Assembly: GCA_041391385.1 (NCBI GenBank)
Contig: JAWKOD010000002.1
Coordinates: 310,001-374,000 of the forward strand
Direction: 5' to 3'
DNA: 64,000 nt
From: CANIGN01 sp041391385
GTDB taxonomy: Bacteria > Bdellovibrionota > UBA2428
Below are positions 52,238 to 62,400 of the stretch, in pieces. Made by a program: the position numbers and the translations under genes. The notes beneath the pieces are model-generated. The model did not search any database. It was not told where the DNA came from and saw only the letters and a list, made by a program, of their open reading frames with translations. How positions within the stretch are numbered: the stretch's first letter is position 1; each line of letters opens with the position of its first letter.

Positions 52238-54502
52238 GTGCGTTTTATCCAAATTTTTTTTGCTTTTAGCATTTTTCTTTGCCTAAAGCCCATTTATGCA
52301 AGCGATGCGCTACTTGATATGAGCGGCGAGCGCATAAAGTTATATCAAGAAGTTCTAGGTGAATTATCTATACTTGAATCAATGGCATTAGGAGGTTTCC
52401 TTCAGCAAAGTCGCGAGCAAACTTTAGATCTTATGCAGCGTGTGCAAAGAGTTGCCAATCTTTCTCGACGTATTCAGTCGGGTTCAGATACTGGGCAAGG
52501 TGTTTACGGTGCTTTGACTGAAAACTCTAACGATTACCTTGCGCGTATGGAAGCACTTACACTAAGTCACTTTTCGGACCCCAAAGCTACGGCAAAAAAA
52601 TCGTGGATTCAGTATAGATCAGCAACAAGTGGACTTTTAATTGCACTTTCAATGCCAAAATCGGGAATGGAACCTACTCTGAGTTCTAAGTTGAATGAGC
52701 TCATGCAATCAGTTCGAAGTTCTTCTACTTACCCGACTGCAAATAAGATGTTTCATTTGGCTCAAGGAACTACTTCGATGAGGAATCTTGTTTCGCGTTT
52801 CGATAATTATAATTTTTTAGACACTCAAGAGCTTTTCAAAGTTGAAGAAAATATACTCACACATTTTCCAGTTTTGAGTCAGAAGTTTTATTCTTCTCTT
52901 AGCTCGGGTAGTAATCCGGCGAGTGTTGACTTGGCAGGAAACGAGTCGAGAGCTTATCAAATAAAAGAAGCCATAGACCCCACAAAGTTTCACTCTATAT
53001 ACTATGAGGGTCCGAATAACTTTGGAAATATAACATCGGCCTCGGGTAGAGATCGTGCACATTTAGAGCAAGGAAATCCTACTTTTATGAATGTCTTTGC
53101 TGAGATAATAGATGGTCGAGACACCTATAAGGTTTTAACTTTGGGATACTCGGGACCTGTGTATGCATTAAAGAGCAGTGACTTTGATCGGCTATTGGGA
53201 TCCAAAACACAAGAAGTTCCAGAGCAAGTTCCACTTGAGAGACTGCAGCCTCATGAGATTATTCCTATTCCCCCTGCGAATCCACAAGCTCCACTAGAGC
53301 CTTTAACATTACCAGAAGCGGAACTTGTTCCATTGCCTGAGCGGACCCCGTCTCCTCTGGATTATCCTGAGATTGTTGAAGAGCTTATACCTCCCGATCC
53401 AATTGTACAGCCCGATCCAATTGCAATACACCGTGATGAAGAGCAAGAAGATGATAAGTTGCAGACGAGTAACATTATTCCGGTCATTGGCTCACACTAT
53501 AAAGTCAACTTAAAGCACGATACGTACCCCTCATTAATTCAAGGATCTGTGCTTAAATATGTTGGAAACTTGGAGTGGGGCGCTGGCTTTGAAGATTTAA
53601 TAACAGGGAAGAGATATGTTTTCTCTAAAAAATCATGGTGGTCGCATTTAACGTTGCTTCCTAATGAAAATTTAGAAATCGCTGAAAACTCTTATCCTGA
53701 TATTGTTGAAGACGAAGGACATCATGATGAGGCTGCTTTGCCCAAGCCCCTGCCAAGTCCGCTCAAGCCAAAGAAGGTTATTCCTCTTGTTGTACCCGAA
53801 GTTCAAGAAGATGTTCCACCACTTCCAAGTGAGAGTGAATTAGAGTTTTTTAAGGAGTCCGATTCTGGTGCAAAAATTGTCGAAGAGATGTCGGGTATTC
53901 GTGAAGCGGGTAAGAGCAATGTGAATAATTACACGCGTATTATGAAGCCCCTGGCAGATTATATTTTTCATCATACCGGTCTGCCCCCTAAGATTTTAAT
54001 GGCTCAGGGTATACAAGAAACACTATGGGGAACAAGCAATGTACTTGAGAAGACAAACAATGCTACTGGAATTTCTTGCTTCGACGAAGGAGCAGAAATT
54101 TCTGTAACTATTCCCTTTGTGGATCCTGCTAGGGTTATTAAAGCGAAATGTTCTGTTCCTCGCCCCAAAAAAGAGGGCGGCTTTTATTATTCTTTCGACA
54201 GTGTCTACGAGGCAACATTGTATCAAGTGTGGAATTTACTTTATAATCCGACTAAGTCCAAGCGATATGCAAAGGCGAGAGAAAATGCAAAAAAGATTTT
54301 GAATGCAAAAAACAAAGCTCAGGCCATAAAAGACTATTCGAGTGGTCTTATACAGGGAATGGCTGGATGGGCTACGGACGCCGATTATGTCGAGAATTTA
54401 ACCCTTATTCATAGAATGTTAGGTAAGTCTTCTACCTCTGCTTCTGCATCGGGCGATGTTTGGTTAGATATTCCACTTGTTCAATCTCCGGAGGAATTAT
54501 GA
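52238..54502 (+). CDS. Exported protein with C-terminal glucosaminidase domain
   Basis: A 754-residue protein starting at GTG 52238 with a signal peptide (hydrophobic IFFAFSIFLCLKPIYA). The first half is unrecognised and mostly helical; the middle (about 335-420 and 490-530) is Pro/Glu-rich linker. The C-terminus (about 555-745) is a peptidoglycan glucosaminidase: MAQGIQETLWGTSNVLEKTN, with Glu594 in the catalytic position, and NATGISCFDEG. It would cut beta-1,4 links after GlcNAc in peptidoglycan. First gene of the rightward exported cluster, overlapping the next by 4 bases. Confidence 0.82.
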   Translation: MRFIQIFFAFSIFLCLKPIYASDALLDMSGERIKLYQEVLGELSILESMALGGFLQQSREQTLDLMQRVQRVANLSRRIQSGSDTGQGVYGALTENSNDYLARMEALTLSHFSDPKATAKKSWIQYRSATSGLLIALSMPKSGMEPTLSSKLNELMQSVRSSSTYPTANKMFHLAQGTTSMRNLVSRFDNYNFLDTQELFKVEENILTHFPVLSQKFYSSLSSGSNPASVDLAGNESRAYQIKEAIDPTKFHSIYYEGPNNFGNITSASGRDRAHLEQGNPTFMNVFAEIIDGRDTYKVLTLGYSGPVYALKSSDFDRLLGSKTQEVPEQVPLERLQPHEIIPIPPANPQAPLEPLTLPEAELVPLPERTPSPLDYPEIVEELIPPDPIVQPDPIAIHRDEEQEDDKLQTSNIIPVIGSHYKVNLKHDTYPSLIQGSVLKYVGNLEWGAGFEDLITGKRYVFSKKSWWSHLTLLPNENLEIAENSYPDIVEDEGHHDEAALPKPLPSPLKPKKVIPLVVPEVQEDVPPLPSESELEFFKESDSGAKIVEEMSGIREAGKSNVNNYTRIMKPLADYIFHHTGLPPKILMAQGIQETLWGTSNVLEKTNNATGISCFDEGAEISVTIPFVDPARVIKAKCSVPRPKKEGGFYYSFDSVYEATLYQVWNLLYNPTKSKRYAKARENAKKILNAKNKAQAIKDYSSGLIQGMAGWATDADYVENLTLIHRMLGKSSTSASASGDVWLDIPLVQSPEEL

Positions 54503-55146
54503 GATTAAAGTTACATCACTATTTAGTGCTTAGTTTTATTCTGTGTCATTTCTCTTATCCTTTACTTGCTGATGTTAAGTCTCAAATCAGAGCTTTGTCT
54601 TCGGAATCGCTTTGTTCTTTTAGCACGATTGGAAAGTTCTTAAAAAATGAGGCTTTTTTAGCGTGCAGGGATTTGGGAGCTCAGGATGCAATGCTACTTA
54701 CTATGCATCAAGAAGAAGGTGTTGCTTTTCATCTCATTCAACGAGTTGGTGCCCGAGTAGAGGAGAGGATGGTCACGGGTTGGGGAGACTCTCCATTAGC
54801 ACTTAAAGTAAGTGGCGCAGACAGAACTTCTCAGAATTCGTTATTGTGGGTTGAGGAGCTTTCACGAGATTTGAAGAAGGACACATCTCGGCAGTGGCTC
54901 GTTTTTATGAGAGCAAGAGCGGAGCATGACGTGGCTTGGATCAATGCATGGATTTTTGACACTCAACAAAAGCTCATCCCACTTAAATTTTATAGAAAAA
55001 ATAAAAGCTATGACTTTTTAAGTCATAATCCTGAAGGCGAGAGCACCTGGAATTCTTCGTCAAGCCTATTAAGTGTATCTATAGGAAAAGCTAAAAAAGC
55101 ATGGCGTTTTGACAGGCTTAAGAGAAGCTTCGTTGAGGTAAAATAG
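54499..55146 (+). CDS. Exported protein of unknown function
   Basis: A 215-residue protein with a signal peptide (LVLSFILCHFSYPLLADV). ATG 54499 overlaps the preceding stop (ATGA) and has GGAGGA at 54490-54495, so it is translationally coupled to the glucosaminidase. The mature part is a mixed alpha/beta domain with two cysteines (LCSFST, LACRD) and a Trp-rich centre; I recognise no family. It lies 4 bases before the papain-like gene. Confidence 0.7.
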   Translation: MRLKLHHYLVLSFILCHFSYPLLADVKSQIRALSSESLCSFSTIGKFLKNEAFLACRDLGAQDAMLLTMHQEEGVAFHLIQRVGARVEERMVTGWGDSPLALKVSGADRTSQNSLLWVEELSRDLKKDTSRQWLVFMRARAEHDVAWINAWIFDTQQKLIPLKFYRKNKSYDFLSHNPEGESTWNSSSSLLSVSIGKAKKAWRFDRLKRSFVEVK

Positions 55147-55150
55147 GGAA

Positions 55151-57139
55151 GTGGTATTGCGGAAAGAGCGACTTCTTGTTTTGTTTTTTGGACTCTTCAT
55201 CTCTGAGTTCTCACATGCAGTCGTTACGATTTACGCCCTAGCGTCTTACGATGCTCCCGAGTATGGTCGAATTTATGTGCATGCTATGGATGGGACAACT
55301 CAGGTAAGGGTTCAGCAAGTAGATTCGAATGGGCGATTGTACGGGCAGCCGTTTAATATTCACCGTGGTTGGTTCGACAATGGAAGTATTGTCTTTAGAG
55401 GGCACGGTGTCGTTAAAGCGACACGGCAAGTTCAGCGTCAGCCTGTGGTGCAGCAACAGCTGAGGCAACAGCCAGTTCAACCGCAGACACAGTATCCCAA
55501 AACAACAATTTATAAAGACTCCTCTTACATTACTCAAAACAATCAAACTTTAAGCTCTCAGTTTGGCCTCCCCTATGGCACACCTGTAGTAGTGCTCGGC
55601 ATGGCGGGTAAGGGCCCTAATGGAGTAGAGCTTGTTAAGGTAAAAACTCCTAAAGGAAGAGTTCTCAATATTGAACGGACCTACTTTGATGCAGGCTCGT
55701 TTTTGAAGCAGGGACCGGATCGTGTTGCTGTTCCTGGGCCCGGAGAGATTCATCAGCCAAGAGAGTTAAGGACTCTATTAAGAGAAGAAGTCGTCACTCC
55801 TGAAGTCCCAGCTGAACCGATAGCCGTAGAAAGCAGACCCGTTCAACCTTCTGAGCCTCAAGTGCAAGAAACTGGAATAAAGAAGCATGATCTAAATGTA
55901 GGTGTGAAAATTCCTTCACTAGTAAGTCCTGAAGCGTTTGAACAATGCGTTCAGGGAACGCAGCCTATAGACTTAGGAAAACTCTACTCGGGGATGAGGG
56001 CTGATTGCCAGGGAGAGTTTGGAACTTGCGGCGGCTATTCAACCACGAATCTTATTGAGATGGCTTGGTGGCGCTATAACTATATTTATGCTCTTGAGCA
56101 TGGTGCGGGTAGTTGGTCGGGAAAACCGCTGCCCTTTTTGTCTGAATTACTTTATTATCGCTCTCAAGCAGCGCTTTTTCGTACAGGCCCTCAGATGATT
56201 AAAGACGTGTCAGGTCAATTTAAAGAGAATATTGCAGAGGGAACTTACCCCCAGCTTCTATTGGCGCAAATGGTTTTTTTGCTTAAAAATCCCATAGAGG
56301 GGAATCGTCTTTCGGACAATAAAGTTATACGCGAGAGTAAAAAGCCTTATGTCGGATTTGTGCGAGAGAGCACTGCAAATTTAGAAAAAGCAACAAAACT
56401 CGCTACCGAAATGAGAGATAGGACGAATGCTTTTATTGAAAGAGCGGCAGAAGTAACAAGCAAAGATGACCCGAATTTTTTTGAAACACCTGTTGAAAGA
56501 ATGGAAAAAGATTCGAGCGGAAATTTAGTTTCAAGAACAAGTACGCTGAGGGAGTTAATAGCTTCTCAAATTGAATATTATACCCAGGATTTGTTTTCCC
56601 CAGATGATATTTTATCAATTCCCTCTCATTTTACGGAAAGGCTCCAATCGTATTCTATCTTTCCGAGGTCTGATTCAACATGTGATCCCAATAAGTTGTT
56701 TCGAACCTTTAAGTATCATCTTTGCCAGGGGATTCCTTTAGAGATCCGTGGCTTGGAAAGTATTTTTCCAGAAAATCATTCTGTAGCGCTTATGGGCTTT
56801 GGAAAAGATAAAAGTGGACAAGATGTACTTTTAGCTAAAAATTCGCACAACACGAATGTGCCAGTGGAAATACCCGTAGCGAATTTGTGCGGTGAAGGTG
56901 GGGTAGCGGGGGCTTCTTTGTTACATATGTCGGGTGCAGACGATAAGGATTGGGGAGATGGGGTTCCTCGTGGGGTGACTCCGCCCGAGAATCTTTACGG
57001 AAAATCTTATTATTCCGCTGAAAGAATTTACGTAGATAACGATACGAAGCAAATTCTTATCGAGGTTGAGGGAGCGCAAAAGGCAGCAGCAGGTATCCGT
57101 AAACCTGGCACGGGCTTAGAGCGTATTCATTCACTTTAA
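55151..57139 (+). CDS. Exported papain-like (C1-family) cysteine peptidase
   Basis: A 662-residue protein with a signal peptide (LLVLFFGLFISEFSHA). Residues about 80-240 are a Gln/Pro-rich and then globular part. The catalytic domain starts near 280: QGEFGTCGGYSTTNLIE matches the papain active-site helix (QGxCGSCWAFS), giving Cys293; NHSVALMGFG gives His543 and LAKNSHN gives Asn564. These positions fit a large C1 domain with insertions. It probably degrades proteins outside the cytoplasm. Start is GTG 55151 or TTG 55157; the latter is better spaced from AGGGAAG. Operon member with the two genes upstream. Confidence 0.82.
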   Translation: MVLRKERLLVLFFGLFISEFSHAVVTIYALASYDAPEYGRIYVHAMDGTTQVRVQQVDSNGRLYGQPFNIHRGWFDNGSIVFRGHGVVKATRQVQRQPVVQQQLRQQPVQPQTQYPKTTIYKDSSYITQNNQTLSSQFGLPYGTPVVVLGMAGKGPNGVELVKVKTPKGRVLNIERTYFDAGSFLKQGPDRVAVPGPGEIHQPRELRTLLREEVVTPEVPAEPIAVESRPVQPSEPQVQETGIKKHDLNVGVKIPSLVSPEAFEQCVQGTQPIDLGKLYSGMRADCQGEFGTCGGYSTTNLIEMAWWRYNYIYALEHGAGSWSGKPLPFLSELLYYRSQAALFRTGPQMIKDVSGQFKENIAEGTYPQLLLAQMVFLLKNPIEGNRLSDNKVIRESKKPYVGFVRESTANLEKATKLATEMRDRTNAFIERAAEVTSKDDPNFFETPVERMEKDSSGNLVSRTSTLRELIASQIEYYTQDLFSPDDILSIPSHFTERLQSYSIFPRSDSTCDPNKLFRTFKYHLCQGIPLEIRGLESIFPENHSVALMGFGKDKSGQDVLLAKNSHNTNVPVEIPVANLCGEGGVAGASLLHMSGADDKDWGDGVPRGVTPPENLYGKSYYSAERIYVDNDTKQILIEVEGAQKAAAGIRKPGTGLERIHSL

Positions 57140-57145
57140 AATGTT

Positions 57146-57568
57146 TTAAGCGTTACCGGATTTTTTTCGCTTCCTAGCTTTTTCAATTTCATTTTTGAGC
57201 TCTTCTTGAAACCCAGAGTCAAGCTTTTCAAATAGGTCAGTATAAGTTTTGGAATTAGCTCTTTGAAAGCACTCAAGGTTAAGTGCCATTTCTGATTTAT
57301 CCACACCGGTTTGGTGCCAAAGCCAAAGTGAGAGATCAATCACTCTTTCAGCTTCTACGTTGTCACTTAAAATCCCTCGGTCCTCAAGGCATTGATCACC
57401 TAATGTATCTGTTGCCATTACAAGGGCATTGATAACGGCAAAGTCTTTTTTATTTGTAGCTATATTTCTTTTTCCCTCATGCGGGCTTTGTTTTGCTTCA
57501 ATTTTATTGACGCAAAATGAAAAGAGTAAAAAGAAGAGGGTGAAATTTTTAATAGAGCTCATTAACAT
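57146..57568 (-). CDS. Small exported protein of unknown function
   Basis: A 140-residue protein with a signal peptide (FTLFFLLFSFCVNKIEA). The mature part is helical and charged, with two cysteines (QCLED, LECFQ) and a Lys/Arg-rich C-terminus (RKRKK). It overlaps the stop of the upstream CHAP-like gene by 7 bases if ATG 57568 is used, or abuts it from ATG 57562; either way the two are coupled. No family recognised. Confidence 0.68.
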   Translation of the reverse strand: MLMSSIKNFTLFFLLFSFCVNKIEAKQSPHEGKRNIATNKKDFAVINALVMATDTLGDQCLEDRGILSDNVEAERVIDLSLWLWHQTGVDKSEMALNLECFQRANSKTYTDLFEKLDSGFQEELKNEIEKARKRKKSGNA

Positions 57569-59301
57569 GCATTGTACCTCATTATATAGCCAAGTGTATT
57601 GGTAGATCTGCCTCCGGGCCTATCTGCGTTTCCGTCTCCTTGGTCCATGTCGCAGCGATAGTCGCTGAAAAAAGCGTCGTCAGGTCCTTGTGAGCGCACC
57701 TCTGGAAAGTAGGCTTCAATGTGACCGGCTCGGCCTGATGAAGGATTTTCCCACACAACAGTGTCTCCAGTTTGTAATTGAGAATCAATAAAGTCTTGGA
57801 GCATATTTTTGTTATTTATTTTTTTAACAAATAAAGTGTTTCTAGGAATTTTTTTATAGACGGCGGGGATCTCGATTTTTTTAAAGAGAGGAATGACTCG
57901 GCCATCAGGGCACCTGTGATTAATATTTTTAACAACATTGTAGGAGTCACGCGCTTTATCTGCGACAGGCTTGCGAGAGGGAAGGTAGGGCGCGCCAAGG
58001 CCAAGAGCTTTATGCATTCCAAGAGCGACGTAGCGCCAACATAAGCCTTTTTCGTCACTGTCTTTGCTGCTTCGATCAGTTGATTCAGCTAGGAATCGTG
58101 AATCAAAATTAGAGCCTACAGCGGCTCGTAAGACGGCGCTTTCTGCATGGGTAACTTCGTAGGCAAGGGATTTCATGGCTTCGTGGTAGCGGTCATTGAA
58201 CGCCCGGTGTTCTGCATTTTGATTGCGATCATTGGGACGATTAAAAACTCTGTCGTAGGTGTGTTGAGGAATTCCATTAGGGCTAGGTTTGGGAGCAGGT
58301 GTTGGATTGGGTTTGGGTGCTGGTGCTGGTGGTTTAGGAGTAGGTTTAGGTATTGGTGCTGGATCGTGCCTTGGTATTGCTTCTCTATCTGCTAGCACGT
58401 CGTTTTGAGTGACTGCTCTTAGTGGAATATTTGAACGTGAAGTGTAAAATTCTAATCCGTAAAGATCTTCAAAGCTTCCATCTGGTAGGCGTCTCTTCAT
58501 CGTGCCTCCGATCATGCCATTGTATTTCTTATTATAGTCGGGAATGAAGTAGTAATCTCCACGAGTCATTTTAGAATAGCGTCGAGTAAAGGCGTCGTAT
58601 CTTGCTCGAGAACTTCTTCCAAATGAGTAGGCCGTTGCTTGGTGAATGTAGCCTTCGTAGGCTTTATTACCTCTGCTATCGACAGCTACGAACTGAGTAC
58701 TGTTTGCTTCAAAGAGTGGAATGGCTTTGCGAGTTCCGCTTGCTGTTGCAGAGGCCGTAGAAAGGCTACCGCCTAGGACTTCATCACGAGCAATACGAGT
58801 AATGTTTTTTAAAATATGATTGGTGCTTGTGCAAAAACAATTAGGCAAGCTTGTATTTTCGATCACCTGAATAACAAAGGCTTCGCCTGGTGCACAAACA
58901 TTCTCACTAAGTTCCTCGGTGCTGAGATCTTTGCATTCCTTGTTCGTTGTGTTTCTCACAAGAGGGAGTGCGTTTTTCGTGCAAAGGTTAGGAGTGCATA
59001 AATCTGCTATCGTGCCTTTTTCAAAAATTCGAATTCTAGAATAGGCCGGGAGTTCTCCCTTGGGCATATCGTTGGTGAGGGGAAGGGTGACGGGAATGGG
59101 TGAGTTAAGAAGATAAAGTCCATCTTCTTCGTATTCTGTGACCTGGTCATCGAGCGCTATATTTTGAGGTTTAGCGTTTTTTGCATTTTGGTGCGAATCC
59201 CAAAAATTAATGGCTTTGGGGTCTTCTGCTTGGATTAAAAAAGCAAAGCTTAAGTAGCTAATAATAATAAAAAAATGCCGAATCGCCCGAATTGAAATCA
59301 C
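57562..59301 (-). CDS. Exported protein with C-terminal CHAP/NlpC-like cysteine domain
   Basis: A 579-residue protein with a signal peptide (HFFIIISYLSFAFLIQA). Residues about 30-310 have six or more cysteines and a YSFGRSSRARYDAFTRRYSK segment. A proline-rich linker (PKPTPKPPAPAPKPNPTPAP, about 320-340) separates a C-terminal domain with GLCWRYVALGM (Cys421) and AGHIEAYFP (His527), the Cys-then-GH pattern of CHAP or NlpC/P60 peptidoglycan amidases and peptidases. The fold call is inference. It lies opposite the rightward cluster and is followed by a coupled small gene. Confidence 0.65.
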   Translation of the reverse strand: MISIRAIRHFFIIISYLSFAFLIQAEDPKAINFWDSHQNAKNAKPQNIALDDQVTEYEEDGLYLLNSPIPVTLPLTNDMPKGELPAYSRIRIFEKGTIADLCTPNLCTKNALPLVRNTTNKECKDLSTEELSENVCAPGEAFVIQVIENTSLPNCFCTSTNHILKNITRIARDEVLGGSLSTASATASGTRKAIPLFEANSTQFVAVDSRGNKAYEGYIHQATAYSFGRSSRARYDAFTRRYSKMTRGDYYFIPDYNKKYNGMIGGTMKRRLPDGSFEDLYGLEFYTSRSNIPLRAVTQNDVLADREAIPRHDPAPIPKPTPKPPAPAPKPNPTPAPKPSPNGIPQHTYDRVFNRPNDRNQNAEHRAFNDRYHEAMKSLAYEVTHAESAVLRAAVGSNFDSRFLAESTDRSSKDSDEKGLCWRYVALGMHKALGLGAPYLPSRKPVADKARDSYNVVKNINHRCPDGRVIPLFKKIEIPAVYKKIPRNTLFVKKINNKNMLQDFIDSQLQTGDTVVWENPSSGRAGHIEAYFPEVRSQGPDDAFFSDYRCDMDQGDGNADRPGGRSTNTLGYIMRYNAC

Positions 59302-59465
59302 TTATCTCATGTTACGGAGTGAGCTAGGAAGCGATAGAAAAAATCTTGACGCTACTCTAAAGCAAAGTGCCGCTAGTGGGATACGGTGAGCGGCCTCGTT
59401 CCACCTTGTTTCGCAAGCCTCAATGCTCTTGGGGGCCTGAAAATGACGCGCTATGTTGAGTCCCG

Positions 59466-62400
59466 GTGCTGATAGCAAAATCTAAAAAATTAAAGCTCTT
59501 TTGGATAGGGGCGATGCTGCTCATTTTTATCGTACAGGCTCAGTGTTTGTATGCCGTTGAGTTTGTTCATGAGTCTGAACTTCCAAAGCAAGTTATTGAA
59601 GTTAAAAAAGCCGAGACTCTTAAAGAGATTGAAAAACTTAAATCTGAGTTTTTCTTTTTTGAATCAAATCGAAGTCGTTTGCTTATCCCGCTTTATTACA
59701 ACCTCGGAAATTATAATTACTACTTGGACGATGTGCCTGCTTCGCTTGAAAGCTATGAGCAAGCAATGGCGCTTAATCCCTATACGAACACACCTGAGGT
59801 TTTTAATATCGTTAGCGAGAACATGGCTTTTGTCTATGAGCAGAGAGCTCTAAGAACTCAAGTGTTAGCGAGTCCTGAATTACCTCAAAAAGAACTCATT
59901 GCTCTTGACCCTGAGAGGCTCATAACAAAAGAGGTCTTTACAGACTTAGATTTTGACTTGAATAAAGCAGATGAAATTTTAACTCTTGATATTGAGTTCC
60001 CAATATTTGTTATTGATTCTAATTCTAAGACTACAGCCCAAGGTGCTGCCGCTTTGAAGTCTTCATTCTTGAATAGCTTAGACATTAAAATGAGTCCGCA
60101 AGAACTAAAAGATCGAAAGGTTGAGCTAGAGGCTAAGTTTACAGAACGAGAAAAAATTAAAGAAAAAAAAGAAGAGGCTAAAGATGAATCTATGCGTGAG
60201 CAGGCCAATAGCCCGGAAGCAGTTGCTTTGGCAGATGAGATGAAAGCGTGGGAGCCAGGTGAGCAGGCTCCAGTAGGGAGCGATCTTCAAAATGAGACAA
60301 ATCCTGGAATGAACGAAATGTATGATGAAAGAGATTACTTCAAGCTCGTTCCGTTTGAGGGAAGAGAGTATGCGACCTCGTTTTTTAATCACTTTGATCA
60401 CTCGGGTGGAAAATGGGAGGGGATGGCATTTGGCCAGATGAGTGTTCCTGAAAAATCTTTTGAGTGGGATGATTCAAAGCCTGAAGTTTTAGTTCAGGGC
60501 TATATGCGCAACACACATAAGGGTGAGCGTTTGGCCTTTATTCTTTTGGCGATACGTGAGGGATATTCTGTTGATTTAAATTCTATCCGTTTTGAATCTT
60601 CTTCTATAAAATCTTACCAGCTTAGAAGATCAAAGACGGGTTCTTATGCATTATTAGTAAAAGGCGAAAACCTTGAGGACTCTCGCTTTACTTATAAGTT
60701 AAAAAAACTTCTTAAGGCTGTAGACGCTGAATCTCATGTTGTTGAAGAAGATACGCAAACTATTGTGACTCAAATTCCTGAAGCTATACGTTCAGAGCTT
60801 GATCCCTACATAGCTGTCTTAAAAGATTCAGAGGCTAAGGCAAAAGCGATTGAGGCTTATATCTTAAGGCGAGCAATTTACACGGATAATAACGACCCTA
60901 TGGCGCGTGAGATAACAGCCTTTATTAATCAGGCAAAGGACACTCAAACTCGCTTTAAGCAAATGGCTAGAGTATTTTTACAAGATAAGGATTTGGGTTT
61001 TCCTCCCAGTCTATTGGGCAGTGGAATGAACTGCGATTTGTGGAGCGACTTTTTTATCGCACTCAGTCGCTATTACAAGGTTCCCACTAGAAAAGTTGTT
61101 GGTTTCTATAATCGTTTTCCAAGAGATGAGTTTTTAAATGGCTCAGAGGCACATGCATGGGTAAGTGTGTGGTCAGAAAAAAAGGGGCACTGGGTTTGGC
61201 TTGAGCCCACCCCGCGTGGTGGATTGAGTGATGAACAGCAAGACCGTATAGGGGATGACGATCTCAATAGGGAACTAGCTGGTTTGGAGTGGATCAGCGC
61301 ACTTAGAGAAGAAAAAGAAGATATCCCTCAAAACGATAATGCAGATGAACCTGTTAAAGACGATCCGATAAATAGTTTTGATTGGATTCGATATCAAGAT
61401 CCCAAAGGAGAACGAGAATATACTCCCGAAGAAAGAGAAATGTTTAACAAGGCCTTAGACGAGTACACGCGTATGGAGAATGAATACCGGGAGTCTCGTA
61501 AGCTCAAGAAAAACACACCCTCGGAAAAATTGTTTGAAGCCATGAATGTTAGGAATGCTATGCTTGAAGAAGAAGCTGCAAAGACCGGGAGCTTTCAGCA
61601 AGCCGTGAAGATATTTAACGTGCTTTCCACAAAGAAAGTTTTGAGTGAGCCCGAAAAGAACTTTATCTCTCGTTATAAAAATTCTCGAAATGCCTTGATT
61701 AAGCAAGCGCAGCAACTCGTAACTCATCCTAAGCACGATCCAAGTGTGGACCCTTATTTGTTCAGCACGGAAATTATGCATGCGCTGGCGTTAATAGAGT
61801 CTGTTGTGAAATTTGATACAGATGAAAATACTGGATTATACGCAAGGTTAATAGAAAGTGCAGAGGAACAGTTAACCAAGGTTAAGGCCGAAGCGCTTTT
61901 TGAGGTTGTTGCACAGAACGAGGATTTCCATGTTGTTTTGGCTAACAAGGCTTTGTATTTGGCTAGAAATGATTCTTTTAGCTTAGAGCGTGTTGATTTA
62001 GATGTATCTGCATATTCGAGTTTTGTTCTGGGTGCCTTAACTCCTGATGCAAAACATATGGCCTTTGTAGTTAAAGTAGGAGATGAGCTCCAGCTCATAC
62101 GTGATGGAAAGAGAGTGCCCTTAAAGCTTTCAGACCCCAACTATATGACTTTTGCCGATGAAGCCGGAGGGCGCCTCATTCTACGAGCCGAGAAAGTACA
62201 GCGTCTACGACGCAAATCAATGATGATATTTTTCCACTCACGAGAGTTAATGAGCAAAAACCTTTAAAAAAAGGAAAGGTATTTTTAAGTCTTAAAATTT
62301 CACAATATTGGGACCCACGTGGCTTTTATGATGAGGACGAATATTTCCTTTGGTTAATGGTGAAGAAGTAAAAGATCCAGTATCGAAATTACCTGTCGTT

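Noticed and set aside
59369..59394. GCCGCT/AGCGGC repeat before the transglutaminase gene
   Set aside because: Lies in a divergent promoter region; 6 bp only and no link to a promoter could be shown.
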